Below, one piece after another: positions 8,956 through 16,974 of a DNA stretch of 64,000 bases. This DNA is from Sphingomonas taxi (lineage in GTDB: Bacteria > Pseudomonadota > Alphaproteobacteria > Sphingomonadales > Sphingomonadaceae). Under the pieces are notes generated by a model. That model was given only the letters and a program-made list of their open reading frames with translations. It was not told where the DNA came from and ran no database searches. The stretch is from NCBI RefSeq assembly GCF_000764535.1, contig NZ_CP009571.1, positions 3,658,001 to 3,722,000 of the forward strand. Reading direction: 5' to 3'. A program made the position numbers and the translations under genes. Each line of letters starts with the position of its first letter. Position 1 is the stretch's first letter.

Positions 8956-9975
8956 ATGAAGCCGATCGATCGTCGCCAGGGATTGTGGATGCTCGCGGGG
9001 AGCGCGGTCGCCGTGACCGCGCTCGGCGCACGGGCGATGGCGCAGGAGGCCTTGGCCGTGCCGGGGCGGACGCTCGCGCTGGTCGAGAAGAGCGCCGGCC
9101 GCGTCGCCTTCTACGCCCTGCCCGACGGCAGGCGGCTCGGCACGGTCGCGCTGGGGACGCAACCGCATGAGATCGCCGCCGATGCGGCGGGGCGGTTTGC
9201 CTATGTCGGCCATTACGGCGTCGCGAGCTGGAAGGCGCCCGGCGCGGGCGGCAGCCAGATCTGGGTCATCGACCTGCACAAGCGTGCGCTGGCGCGGACG
9301 ATCGACATGGCGCCGTTCGGCCGCCTCCACGCCGTCCGTGTCGATGCGCGTGGGCGGCTGTACGTCCTGTCGGAGCAGGACAGCATGCTGGCCCGCTTCG
9401 ACGATCCCGCCAACGATACCGCGCCGTCACGGCTGATCCCGGTCACCGGCGCGCGCAGCCATTATCTGATCGTCCGGCGCGACGGCGCCCGCGCCTATGT
9501 CGCCGACACGTTGAGCGGCGCGGTCATCATGGTCGATCCCGAGGATATGGGCGTTGCCCCGATCCGCCGGCGGATCGGCACCGCGCCCGAAGGGATGACG
9601 CTGAGCGCCGACGAACGGACGCTCTACGTGATCGACCGGCCGAGCGGGACGATCCATGCGCTGGACGCGACGACGCTGGAGGAACGCGCGCGCCGGCCGC
9701 TGCGCGGCGAGGCGGTGCGCATCGTCACGCAGGCCGACGGCCGGCTGATCGTCTCGAACACGGCGGACAAGAGCCTGTCGCGGCTCGACCCGGCAACGCT
9801 GGTCGAGCAGGATCGCCTGTCGCTCGATGCTGCGGCGCCGGGGCTCAACCTCTCTGGCGAGACGCTGTACGCCGCGCTCGAAAACAACCGGGTGGCGATC
9901 GTCGATACGCGCCGCTGGGCGCTCGCCGGCGGGTTCGCGACGGGGGCGGCGCCCGACGCCTCGGTGCTCGTCTAG
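8956..9975 (+). CDS. secreted YncE/lactonase-like beta-propeller protein
   Basis: 339 residues with an export signal (RRQGLWMLAGSAVAVTALGA, mature start after AMAQ), preceded by a GGGGGAGA ribosome site. The body is made of YVTN-type repeats: TLALVEKSAGRVAFYALP, GRFAYVGHYG, TLYVIDRPSGTIHALD, LIVSNTADKSLSRLD. Members of this seven-bladed propeller superfamily include 6-phosphogluconolactonase-like and metal- or redox-associated proteins; no catalytic residues can be named here. It follows the SDR by 79 bases and may or may not be co-transcribed. Confidence 0.82.
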   Translation: MKPIDRRQGLWMLAGSAVAVTALGARAMAQEALAVPGRTLALVEKSAGRVAFYALPDGRRLGTVALGTQPHEIAADAAGRFAYVGHYGVASWKAPGAGGSQIWVIDLHKRALARTIDMAPFGRLHAVRVDARGRLYVLSEQDSMLARFDDPANDTAPSRLIPVTGARSHYLIVRRDGARAYVADTLSGAVIMVDPEDMGVAPIRRRIGTAPEGMTLSADERTLYVIDRPSGTIHALDATTLEERARRPLRGEAVRIVTQADGRLIVSNTADKSLSRLDPATLVEQDRLSLDAAAPGLNLSGETLYAALENNRVAIVDTRRWALAGGFATGAAPDASVLV

Positions 9976-10038
9976 GATGGATCGATGGTCAGGGTTTGGG
10001 AGGAAGCCATCCTCGCGAAGACCTATCAAGGTTCAGGC

Positions 10039-10069
10039 AAATTCCTCCCCCGTGCGGGGGAGGAATTTT
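10039..10069 (+). terminator. hairpin with T-run after the beta-propeller gene
   Basis: A near-perfect stem, AAATTCCTCCCCC (10039-10051), loop GTGC, then GGGGGAGGAATTTT ending in four T residues. It lies 64 bases after the stop at 9975 and fits a rho-independent terminator for rightward transcription. The core ATTCCTCCCCC is shared with the larger repeat at 14771-14898, so it may equally be a repeat unit used as a terminator. Confidence 0.6.
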
Positions 10070-10093
10070 GCTATGCGGCGACACTCCTATCCC

Positions 10094-10155
10094 GTCACCC
10101 CGGCGCAGGGCCGGGGTGACGGATCTGGTGAGGACGGCGATCGAGCCTCATGGGC
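10094..10155. repeat. GTCACCCCGG palindromic repeat, short form
   Basis: Arms GTCACCCCGG (10094-10103) and CCGGGGTGAC (10111-10120) flank a 7-base loop and are followed by a GGTGAGG...CGATCGA.CCTC tail. The tail resembles the one after the element at 17860, so this looks like a shorter member of that family, lacking its middle section. It occupies much of the 319-base gap 9976-10294, where no gene is seen. Confidence 0.7.
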
Positions 10156-10294
10156 GCTCCCCGGATCGACCATCGCGGTTGTAGACGTCTGATTTCTTTC
10201 GGTTAATGTCCTTCGCAACGCGGCGCCCCGCCGCTGCATCCCCGCCGAGACACGCGCGGCTGGCTGGAGACGATCCCTGACTGATGCCGCGTCC

Positions 10295-11302
10295 GTGGTG
10301 ATTTGCGTACCCGCGCGCAACGAGGAGCAAGCCCTGCCCGGCCTGCTCGCCGCGCTCGGCCGTCTCGATGCGGTGGGCGGGGCGACCGTGTGCCTGTATC
10401 TGGACGGGTGTGTCGACGGCAGCGAGACGGTGGTGCGGCACGCCGCCGCCAGCGCGCCGTTCGCGTTGCTGCTGCAGGTGGGGCCGGGCAGCACGGCATC
10501 CAACGCCGGCGTTGCGCGGCGCGCGGCGATGGCGATGGGACTGGCGCATCTGGCCGGCGCCGACGGCCTGCTGTTCACCACCGATGCCGACAGCCGGCCG
10601 CAGCGGGACTGGATCGCCGCCGGCCGTGCGGCGCTGGATCATGCCGATGTCGTCGCGGGCCGGATCGTCCGCCGCCACGGCGCACGCGACGGCGCGCAGA
10701 CGCGGCTGGAGGGATATTACAACCGGCTGCACGCCTATCGGCGGCTGATCGACCCGGTGAGCTGGGAGGCGCACGACACGCATCATTTCAGCGGCGGCGC
10801 CAATCTGGCGGTCCGGGCGTCGGCGTATCGTGCGATCGGCGGCTTCCGCCCGCTGCCGTTCGCCGAGGATGCGACCCTGCTCGACGATGCGGCGCGGGCC
10901 GGTTTCCGGGTACGGCGCGATGGCGCGATGCTGGTCGAGACCTCGTCGCGCCGGCACGGGCGGGCGCCGCAGGGACTGGCCAGCGCGTTGCGCGCCGCGG
11001 ATGTCGGCGAGGTGCCGCGCGTCGCGCATCCCGCGCAGATGGCGTGGCAGTGGCGCGAGCATGCCGCAATGCGCTTCGGCTTCCCGACGATCGATCATGG
11101 CAGGACCTGCGCCACTCTCGGTGCGCGGCTGGGGCTGAGCGACGACCATGTGCGCGGCGTCGCGCGCGATTGCCCCAATGCGGAGGCGTTCGCGATGCGG
11201 ATCGTGCCGGCGGCGCCGGGGGCGGCCGATCTGGTGACGCTGGACGAAGCCGAGGATGCGCTGGCGCGGCTCGAGGCGAGCTGGTGCGAGGCGGCGGCAT
11301 GA
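10295..11302 (+). CDS. family 2 glycosyltransferase, first gene of a four-gene operon
   Basis: About 335 residues of a GT-A fold inverting glycosyltransferase: N-terminal VVICVPARNEEQALPGLLAA, the acidic donor-site motif TTDADSRPQRDW, an ANLAVRASAYRAIGGF-type acceptor segment and EDATLLDDA. It should transfer a nucleotide-activated sugar; no membrane segment is evident, so it is probably cytoplasmic. The start is unclear: GTG at 10295 lies almost inside the first strand, whereas an in-frame CTG at 10277 has GGAGA six bases upstream and would give a more usual N-terminus (LTDAASVVI). The stop overlaps the next start by 4 bases (ATGA). Confidence 0.9.
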   Translation: MVICVPARNEEQALPGLLAALGRLDAVGGATVCLYLDGCVDGSETVVRHAAASAPFALLLQVGPGSTASNAGVARRAAMAMGLAHLAGADGLLFTTDADSRPQRDWIAAGRAALDHADVVAGRIVRRHGARDGAQTRLEGYYNRLHAYRRLIDPVSWEAHDTHHFSGGANLAVRASAYRAIGGFRPLPFAEDATLLDDAARAGFRVRRDGAMLVETSSRRHGRAPQGLASALRAADVGEVPRVAHPAQMAWQWREHAAMRFGFPTIDHGRTCATLGARLGLSDDHVRGVARDCPNAEAFAMRIVPAAPGAADLVTLDEAEDALARLEASWCEAAA

Positions 11303-12288
11303 TCGCCATGCAAGACGCGTTGCGTGCGGCGATCGCACGCGCGGGATGGGATCGCGACCCGCCCCGCGATCCGGAGACGGCGGAGGCGTATCTGGCGCTG
11401 CTCGCCACGCTCTACGCCACGGGTCGGCGCGACCTGCCGCTCGGGCGCCTGCTGGAGGGGCATGTCGACGCGGTGCAGATCGTCGGGCGCTACGGCACCG
11501 CCGCGCAGGTCGAGCGGCTGCATGCGGCGCTGGCGGCGGGCGCGATGCTCGGCGTTTGGAACGCAGGGCTGGCGGGCGAACCGCTGATCCTCGCCGACGG
11601 CCGGCTGAGCGGCGGCAAGAGCTATGCGTCGGGGGCGGGAGTGCTGACCCATGCGCTGGTGACCGCGCAGACGGACGACGGCAACCGCCTGCTGCTGGTC
11701 GATCTGGCGGCGGTGCCGCCGGCGATCGATCGCGACTGGTGGCGGATGACCGGCATGCAGCGGTCCGAGACGCATCAGGTGCGCTGGGCGGGCGCGGCGA
11801 TCGACGCGGCGGCGACCATCGGTCATCCGGAGGATTACGTGCGCGAGCCGTTCTTCAGCGGCGGCGCGCTGCGCTTCGTCGCGGTCCACGCCGGCGGCGT
11901 CGCCGGCTTGTGCGACCGGACGCGCGACCATCTGGTCGCGACCGACCGTGCCGGCGATCCGTTCCAGGCGGCGCGTCTCGCCGATCTCTATGGCCTGGCG
12001 GAGGCGGCGGCGGGCGTCGTCCGCCGGGTCGCGGACGACTGGTTCGCTCCCGGCAACGACGCGCGGCTGATGCGGGTGGCGGCGGCGCGGCTGGCGGTCG
12101 CCGACGCGGCCGAACGCGCGATCGTGCTCGCGCAGCAGTCGGTCGGGCTCGCCGGCCATTTCCGCGACCACCCGCTGGCCGCGATGCTGACCGATCTGGC
12201 GGTCTATCTGCGCCAGCCGGCGCCGGATGCGCAGCGATTGCGGGTCGGTGCGGCGGTCGCGAGCGGAGCGCTCGTCCCATCGCTGTGA
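11299..12288 (+). CDS. acyl-CoA dehydrogenase-like protein, possibly degenerate
   Basis: 329 residues resembling the acyl-CoA dehydrogenase fold: an N-terminal helical part, a middle beta segment (LSGGKSYASGAGVLTHALV, and a WWRMTGMQRSETHQVRW stretch) and a C-terminal helical bundle ending SVGLAGHFRDHPLAAMLTDL. It is shorter than typical members (about 380), and I cannot find the catalytic Glu or the usual C-terminal QLHGG-type signature, so real dehydrogenase activity is doubtful. Four-base overlaps with the glycosyltransferase upstream and the deacetylase downstream (GTGA) show translational coupling. Confidence 0.8.
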   Translation: MIAMQDALRAAIARAGWDRDPPRDPETAEAYLALLATLYATGRRDLPLGRLLEGHVDAVQIVGRYGTAAQVERLHAALAAGAMLGVWNAGLAGEPLILADGRLSGGKSYASGAGVLTHALVTAQTDDGNRLLLVDLAAVPPAIDRDWWRMTGMQRSETHQVRWAGAAIDAAATIGHPEDYVREPFFSGGALRFVAVHAGGVAGLCDRTRDHLVATDRAGDPFQAARLADLYGLAEAAAGVVRRVADDWFAPGNDARLMRVAAARLAVADAAERAIVLAQQSVGLAGHFRDHPLAAMLTDLAVYLRQPAPDAQRLRVGAAVASGALVPSL

Positions 12289-12932
12289 GGCTGAGTCCGG
12301 GCCGGCCGCGCCATGCCGTCGTGGTCGCGCCGCACCCCGATGACGAGATCATCGGCGCGGCGGCGCTGATCGCGACGCTGGCGCGGCGCGGCACGCGGGT
12401 GTCGGTGGTGATCGTCAGCGACGGCGCCGCCTCGCATCCCGGCAGCCGGCGCTGGCCGCGCGCGCGCCTGATCGCGGAACGCTATCAAGAGTCGCGGCGT
12501 GCGCTTCGTCGCCTCGGCGTGACGGCGGGGGCGGTGCGCTGTCTCGGCCTGCCGGACAGCGCGGTCGGGGCGCATCGCGTCCCCCTCGCGCGGGCGCTCC
12601 GCCGCCTCGTGCGGTCGGGCGTCGACCTCATCGTCGCGCCGGCCGCCGCCGACGCGCATCCCGACCATCGGGCGGTCGCCGCGGCGCTGCACCGGCTCGG
12701 CGGGCGGGCGCGACGGCTGTCCTATCAGGTGTGGCCGCCGCAATCGCCGCTGCGGCGCGGATCGCGCCTCGTCGCGATGCCCGGCGGCGCGGCGGCCAAG
12801 CGATCGCTGATCCGCGTCCATCGCACGCAGCTCGGCGCGATCGACGACGATCCGGCCGGCTTCACGATCGCGCGGCACGAACTCGACGCCTTCTCGCATC
12901 CCCTCGAAGCCTATCTGGAGGTGCGGCGATGA
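12285..12932 (+). CDS. PIG-L family N-deacetylase
   Basis: 215 residues from the GTG at 12285, which overlaps the previous stop (GTGA). The zinc site of the PIG-L/LmbE family is clear: VVVAPHPDDEIIG near the N-terminus and DAHPDHRAV in the second half. Such enzymes remove N-acetyl groups from GlcNAc-type sugars (GlcNAc-PI, bacillithiol and mycothiol precursors, antibiotic cores). Within this operon it probably deacetylates an amino sugar added or carried by the glycosyltransferase product. The stop overlaps the methyltransferase start (ATGA). Confidence 0.92.
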   Translation: MRLSPGRPRHAVVVAPHPDDEIIGAAALIATLARRGTRVSVVIVSDGAASHPGSRRWPRARLIAERYQESRRALRRLGVTAGAVRCLGLPDSAVGAHRVPLARALRRLVRSGVDLIVAPAAADAHPDHRAVAAALHRLGGRARRLSYQVWPPQSPLRRGSRLVAMPGGAAAKRSLIRVHRTQLGAIDDDPAGFTIARHELDAFSHPLEAYLEVRR

Positions 12933-13507
12933 CCGCGATCGATCTCGGCGGGTTCGCCGGCAAATTCGCCGGCGAAGACGATCCCTGGGGCACGTTCAGC
13001 AACCGCGACGAGGCGGTCAAGCGCCGTGCGATCCTGCACGCGCTGGGGCCCGGGCCGATCGGCCGGGTGCTGGAACTCGCCAGCGGCAACGGATCGAACA
13101 GCGCGGCGATCGCGCCGCGCGCCCTGCGTCTCGACGCGACCGAGGGAACGGCGGAGGGCACGCGGCTGACCGCGGCGGCGATCGCGCGCTATCCGCGGGC
13201 GCAGGCGTCCGCGCTCGCGCTGCCGGCGGCCTTCCCGCACGGTGTGTACGATGCCGTCGTGGTGGCGGAGCTGCTCTATTATCTGTCGGAGCGCGACATG
13301 GCGCGGGTCGCGGTCGACGTCGCGGCCGCGCTGCGGCGCGGCGGGCGGCTGGTGCTGGCGCACCACCGGATCGACTTCTACGATTTCGCCCAGCATGCGG
13401 ACGGTATCCAGGCGCGTTTCCTCCGCCAGACCGGGCGGCACTGGCACGTCCGGCGCGTGCGCGCGCGACGCCGGTGGCAGGTCTGCGTCGCGACCTGCAC
13501 GGGCTGA
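12929..13507 (+). CDS. SAM-dependent methyltransferase, NodS-like
   Basis: 192 residues. The SAM site is VLELASGNGSNS (motif I), followed by LDATEG and the VVVAELLYYLSERD segment typical of NodS-type class I methyltransferases; GGRLVLAHHR is the post-IV strand. NodS N-methylates the deacetylated glucosamine of Nod factors, so a methyltransferase after a deacetylase is chemically sensible. Last gene of the four-gene chain, starting at the ATG at 12929. It converges on the phosphatidylserine decarboxylase with 18 bases between stops. Confidence 0.88.
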   Translation: MTAIDLGGFAGKFAGEDDPWGTFSNRDEAVKRRAILHALGPGPIGRVLELASGNGSNSAAIAPRALRLDATEGTAEGTRLTAAAIARYPRAQASALALPAAFPHGVYDAVVVAELLYYLSERDMARVAVDVAAALRRGGRLVLAHHRIDFYDFAQHADGIQARFLRQTGRHWHVRRVRARRRWQVCVATCTG

Positions 13508-13525
13508 AGCCGACCGGCGGGGGGC

Positions 13526-14380
13526 TCAGCCGGTCGGCGCGACGCCCATCGGCTCGCCGAGGCGCACGGGTCGTTCGGGCTGCCAGCCATCGTCGAATGC
13601 GATCACGCCGCGCCCGAACAGCATCACGACGGTCGAGCCGAGCAGGAAGCGGCCCATCTCCTCGCCCTTGCGCAACACGATGTCCCGGCCGGCATAGTCC
13701 CATTGCGATGCGCCATGCGCGCGGCGCGGATTGACGACGCCGTGCCAGACGGTCGCCATGCTGCCGACGATGGTCGCGCCGACCAGCACCATGACGAACG
13801 GCCCGTGGTCCGGCGAGTCGAAGACGCACACCACCCGCTCGTTGCGCGCGAACAGATTGGGCACGCCGCGCGCGGTGGTCGGGTTCACCGAGAACAGCGT
13901 CCCCGGCACGTAGATCATCCGCAGCAGCGTGCCGTCGCAGGGCATGTGGATGCGGTGATAGTCTTTCGGGGAGAGGTACAGATTGGCGAAACTGCCATGG
14001 CGGAACCGCGCGGCCAGCGTCGCGTCGCCGCCGACCAGCTCGGTCGTGGTGAAGCGATGCCCCTTGGCCTGGACGATGTGATGATCGTCGATCGCGCCGA
14101 ACTGGCTGATCGCGCCGTCGACCGGGCAGGCGAAATCGGCGCCGGTGATCGGCCGCGCCCCCGCCTTGAGCGGACGGGTGAAGAAAGCGTTGAAGCTCGC
14201 GTAGCTGCGGACGTCCGCATCCGCGGCCTCGCTCATGTCGACGGCATAGGTGCGCACGAACCAGCGGATCAGCCGGGTCGTCACCGGTCCGCCCTCCGCG
14301 CCGGCGATGCGCCCGGCGAGGGCGGTCAGGCGCTGCTTGGGCAGCATATGCTGGAGAAGGATCTTCACGCGATCGGACAT
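13526..14380 (-). CDS. psd: phosphatidylserine decarboxylase proenzyme
   Basis: 284 residues, the usual length of the bacterial Psd proenzyme. It converts phosphatidylserine to phosphatidylethanolamine at the inner membrane. Visible: RSYASFNAFFTRPLK near residue 60-75, the catalytic CPVDGAISQFG, the conserved SPKDYHRIHMPCDG, and the LGST self-cleavage site (GRFLLGSTVVMLF) whose Ser becomes the pyruvoyl group. ATG at 14380. It stands alone, divergent from a small gene at 14527. Confidence 0.95.
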   Translation of the reverse strand: MSDRVKILLQHMLPKQRLTALAGRIAGAEGGPVTTRLIRWFVRTYAVDMSEAADADVRSYASFNAFFTRPLKAGARPITGADFACPVDGAISQFGAIDDHHIVQAKGHRFTTTELVGGDATLAARFRHGSFANLYLSPKDYHRIHMPCDGTLLRMIYVPGTLFSVNPTTARGVPNLFARNERVVCVFDSPDHGPFVMVLVGATIVGSMATVWHGVVNPRRAHGASQWDYAGRDIVLRKGEEMGRFLLGSTVVMLFGRGVIAFDDGWQPERPVRLGEPMGVAPTG

Positions 14381-14526
14381 CGGCACCTCGAAACGTCGGC
14401 CGCCCACCCTAGCGCGATACGGGGGAAGGTCGAAGGAAATGGACCGCGGACCCGCCCGAACGTGGCGGGGCGAACGCGTGCGATGTATATTGACCGAGCC
14501 CGTCCTTCCGGACCATCTGGCCGGCG

Positions 14527-14739
14527 ATGACCAAGAGCAAGGGACGCACCGGCGCACATGCGCGCGCCAACATCCAGCCGCCGCCCACCGCCGCCGAGCT
14601 CGACGCGGCGAAGCGCGAGGTCGCGCAGATCGAGGGGCGTCTGGTCGGCCTCGCCGCCGGCCATCCTTCGGTGAAGACGTGGAAGGCGCGCCTGCGGACC
14701 GCGCAGGCCGTGATCGCCCGCGCGCCACGCGACGCTTAG
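14527..14739 (+). CDS. small hypothetical protein
   Basis: 70 residues, charged and rich in Lys, Arg and Ala (MTKSKGRTGAHARANIQPPP), with one predicted helix (ELDAAKREVAQIEGRLVGLA). No domain recognised. It lies in its own gap, divergent from psd, with no competing gene on the other strand, which favours a real gene; a role cannot be proposed. Confidence 0.5.
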   Translation: MTKSKGRTGAHARANIQPPPTAAELDAAKREVAQIEGRLVGLAAGHPSVKTWKARLRTAQAVIARAPRDA

Positions 14740-14770
14740 GGCCGATCGACAGTCACCGGCGCCGCGTAAT

Positions 14771-14898
14771 TCCTCCCCCGCCAGGGGGAGGTGGCATGCC
14801 GAAGGCACGACGGAGGGGGAGGTAAGCGACGACTTCGGTTCCGTGTCCTCCCCCTCCGTCACGGCTCCGCCGCGCCACCTCCCCCTGGCGGGGGAGGA
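14771..14898. repeat. nested inverted repeat, TCCTCCCCC family
   Basis: Perfect 25-base outer arms (14771-14795 and 14874-14898, core TCCTCCCCCGCCAGGGGGAG) enclose a second inverted pair around GACGGAGGGGGAGG and CCTCCCCCTCCGTC. The whole could fold as one long cruciform or RNA hairpin. It sits in the 285-base gap before the ATP-grasp gene, where no other gene is seen. The same TTCCTCCCCC core occurs in the terminator-like hairpin at 10039. Confidence 0.85.
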
Positions 14899-15024
14899 TT
14901 TGGATTGAACGGCCGTCCCACCCAGACGGAGACACGCCGGGGCCGGGCGCGCGCAAGCATAGCTAGTGCGGCACGAACAATTTTGGCCGCCCGGCGTGAT
15001 GGTTTCTGCGCTATTCGCGGCGGC

Positions 15025-15939
15025 ATGACCGATCTCGCCATCCTTTTCGAGCATCCGCAATGGTTTGCGCCGTTATTCGCCGCGCTGGACGCCCGCGGCG
15101 TGGCGTATCGCGCGATCCATGCCGACGGCTTCGCCTTCGATCCCGCGGCGACCGCGCCGCCGGCCCGCGTCGTGTTCAACCGTATCGCCATGTCGAGCTT
15201 CCTGCGCGAGCCGGAGCATCCGATCTTCCACGCGGCGGCGGCGCTGGCGCATTGGCAGGAGCGCGGCGCGCGCGTGCTGAACGGCGCCGGCGCGCTGGCG
15301 ATCGACGCCTCCAAGGCGCGGCAATTGTCGCTGATCGCGGGGCTGGGCCTCGCCATTCCGGCGACCCGCGTCGTCCATCGCGCCGCCGATCTGTCCGCCG
15401 CCGCGGCGGCGCTGCGCTTCCCGATCGTCGTCAAGGCGAATATCGGCGGGTCGGGCGCCGGGATCGTCCGCTATGACGATGCCGATGCGCTCGCCGCGGC
15501 GGTCGCCGACGGCGCGGTGCCCGACAGCATCGATCGCGTCCTGCTGGTCCAGGAATATGTGCCGGCGCGCGGTGGCACGATCACACGGATCGAGACGCTC
15601 GGCGGCCGCTTCCTCTATGCGATCGAGGTCGACGGCGGCGGCAGCTTCGACCTGTGCCCCGCCGACGCCTGCGCGGTGCCCGGCCGCCCGACGATCACGA
15701 TGACGCGGGTCGATCCCGATCCCGCGCTGATCGAGGCGGCGGAGGCGATCGTACGACGCGCCGGGATCGACGTCGGCGGGGTGGAGGTGCTGGTCGACGA
15801 TCGCGACGGCGTCGCGCGCTTCTACGACATCAACGCCCTGTCCAATTTCGTCGCCAACCCGCTCGAGATACTCGGCTGGGACCCGCATGCGCGGCTCGTG
15901 GATTGGTTGGCCGGGATCATCGCGGAGACGAGCAAGTGA
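15025..15939 (+). CDS. ATP-grasp ligase, RimK-like
   Basis: 304 residues with the ATP-grasp plan: N-terminal preATP part (LAILFEHPQWFAPLF, VVFNRIAMSSFLREPEHP), the lysine strand FPIVVKANIGGSGAGI with its glycine loop, the VLLVQEYVPARGGTITRIE hinge and the metal-binding FYDINALSNFVANP (D.N). Relatives join an amino acid or amine to a carboxylate through an acyl-phosphate. Substrate unknown. Its stop overlaps the start of a flavin-dependent oxidoreductase by 4 bases, so the two products probably act on the same compound. Confidence 0.88.
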   Translation: MTDLAILFEHPQWFAPLFAALDARGVAYRAIHADGFAFDPAATAPPARVVFNRIAMSSFLREPEHPIFHAAAALAHWQERGARVLNGAGALAIDASKARQLSLIAGLGLAIPATRVVHRAADLSAAAAALRFPIVVKANIGGSGAGIVRYDDADALAAAVADGAVPDSIDRVLLVQEYVPARGGTITRIETLGGRFLYAIEVDGGGSFDLCPADACAVPGRPTITMTRVDPDPALIEAAEAIVRRAGIDVGGVEVLVDDRDGVARFYDINALSNFVANPLEILGWDPHARLVDWLAGIIAETSK

Positions 15940-16952
15940 GATACGGATATTGGATGCCCGTCTTCGGCGGCTGGCTGCGCAACGTCCCCGACGAGGGCAT
16001 GGCGGCGAGCTGGAACTATGCCAAGCGGCTGACCCAGGCGTCGGAGCGCTGGGGCTATGACCTCACCCTGATCGCGGAGCTCAACCTCAACGACATCAAA
16101 GGGATCGAGCAGCCCGCGCTCGACGCCTGGTCGACCGCGGCGGCGCTGGCGGCGGTCACCGAACGGATCGAGCTGATGGTCGCGGTCCGCCCCAATTTCC
16201 ACCATCCGGCGCTGTTCGCCAAGGCCGCGGCGAATATCGACCAGATCGCCGGCGGCCGGCTGGCGCTCAACGTCGTGTCGAGCTGGTGGGCGGACGAGGC
16301 ACGGCAATACGGATTGCAGTTCGACCAGCACGACGACCGTTATGCGCGCACCGACGAATGGCTGCGCGTCGTCGACGGACTGTGGACCGAGCCGCGGTTC
16401 AGCTTCGAGGGGCGGTTCTACCGGACGGAGAACGCGATCTGCGCGCCCAAGCCGGTCCGGCGGCCGGTCGTCTATGCCGGCGGCGAGAGCGAGGCAGCCA
16501 AGACGATGATCGCGGCGCGCTGCGACGCCTATGTCATGCACGGCGATCCCGTCGCGGCGGTCGCGCCGAAGATCGCCGACATGCGCGCGCGCCGCCAGCG
16601 TGCGGGCGGACCGCCGATGCAATTCGGGATGGCCGCCTATGCGATCGTCCGCGACAGCGAGGCGGAGGCGAAGCGCGAGCTGGAGCGGATCACCACCGTC
16701 ACCGATTTGCCCGCGGGATATGACAATTTCGACCAATGGCTGTCGGGCACGCAGCTGGAGCGCGACTTGCAGGTCCAGGAATATTCGGTGTCCAACCGCG
16801 GGCTGCGGCCCAATCTGGTCGGCACGCCCGAACAGCTCAAGGAGCGGATCGCCGAATATGAGGCGGCGGGGCTCGACCTGCTGCTGCTCCAGATGAGCCC
16901 GCAGGCCGAGGAGATGGAGCGGTTCGCGGTGCAGGTGATGGGCACGGCGTGA
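15936..16952 (+). CDS. LLM-class flavin-dependent monooxygenase, SfnG-like
   Basis: 338 residues from the GTG at 15936 (GTGA overlap with the ligase stop). It begins YGYWMPVFGGWLRNV, typical of FMNH2-dependent alkanesulfonate/dimethylsulfone monooxygenases of the luciferase-like superfamily, and carries the family segments LNVVSSWWADEARQYG, RTDEWLRVVDGLW, RPVVYAGGESEAAK and VGTPEQLKERI. It should need reduced flavin from a separate reductase. Sulfone chemistry is only one option; no sulfur-starvation genes lie nearby, and pairing with a ligase hints at a biosynthetic oxidation. Confidence 0.88.
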   Translation: MRYGYWMPVFGGWLRNVPDEGMAASWNYAKRLTQASERWGYDLTLIAELNLNDIKGIEQPALDAWSTAAALAAVTERIELMVAVRPNFHHPALFAKAAANIDQIAGGRLALNVVSSWWADEARQYGLQFDQHDDRYARTDEWLRVVDGLWTEPRFSFEGRFYRTENAICAPKPVRRPVVYAGGESEAAKTMIAARCDAYVMHGDPVAAVAPKIADMRARRQRAGGPPMQFGMAAYAIVRDSEAEAKRELERITTVTDLPAGYDNFDQWLSGTQLERDLQVQEYSVSNRGLRPNLVGTPEQLKERIAEYEAAGLDLLLLQMSPQAEEMERFAVQVMGTA

Positions 16953-16974
16953 GGCGCGATCGCCGCCGGCGGGG

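Noticed and set aside
10148..11338. 396-residue minus-strand frame opposite the glycosyltransferase
   Set aside because: Arg/Pro-rich composition, no motif, and complete antisense overlap with a well-supported gene; typical of high-GC shadow frames.
10295..13507. A true nodulation (Nod-factor) locus
   Set aside because: nodA, NodB-fold deacetylase, nod boxes and nodIJ exporters are not seen; only the reaction logic is similar.
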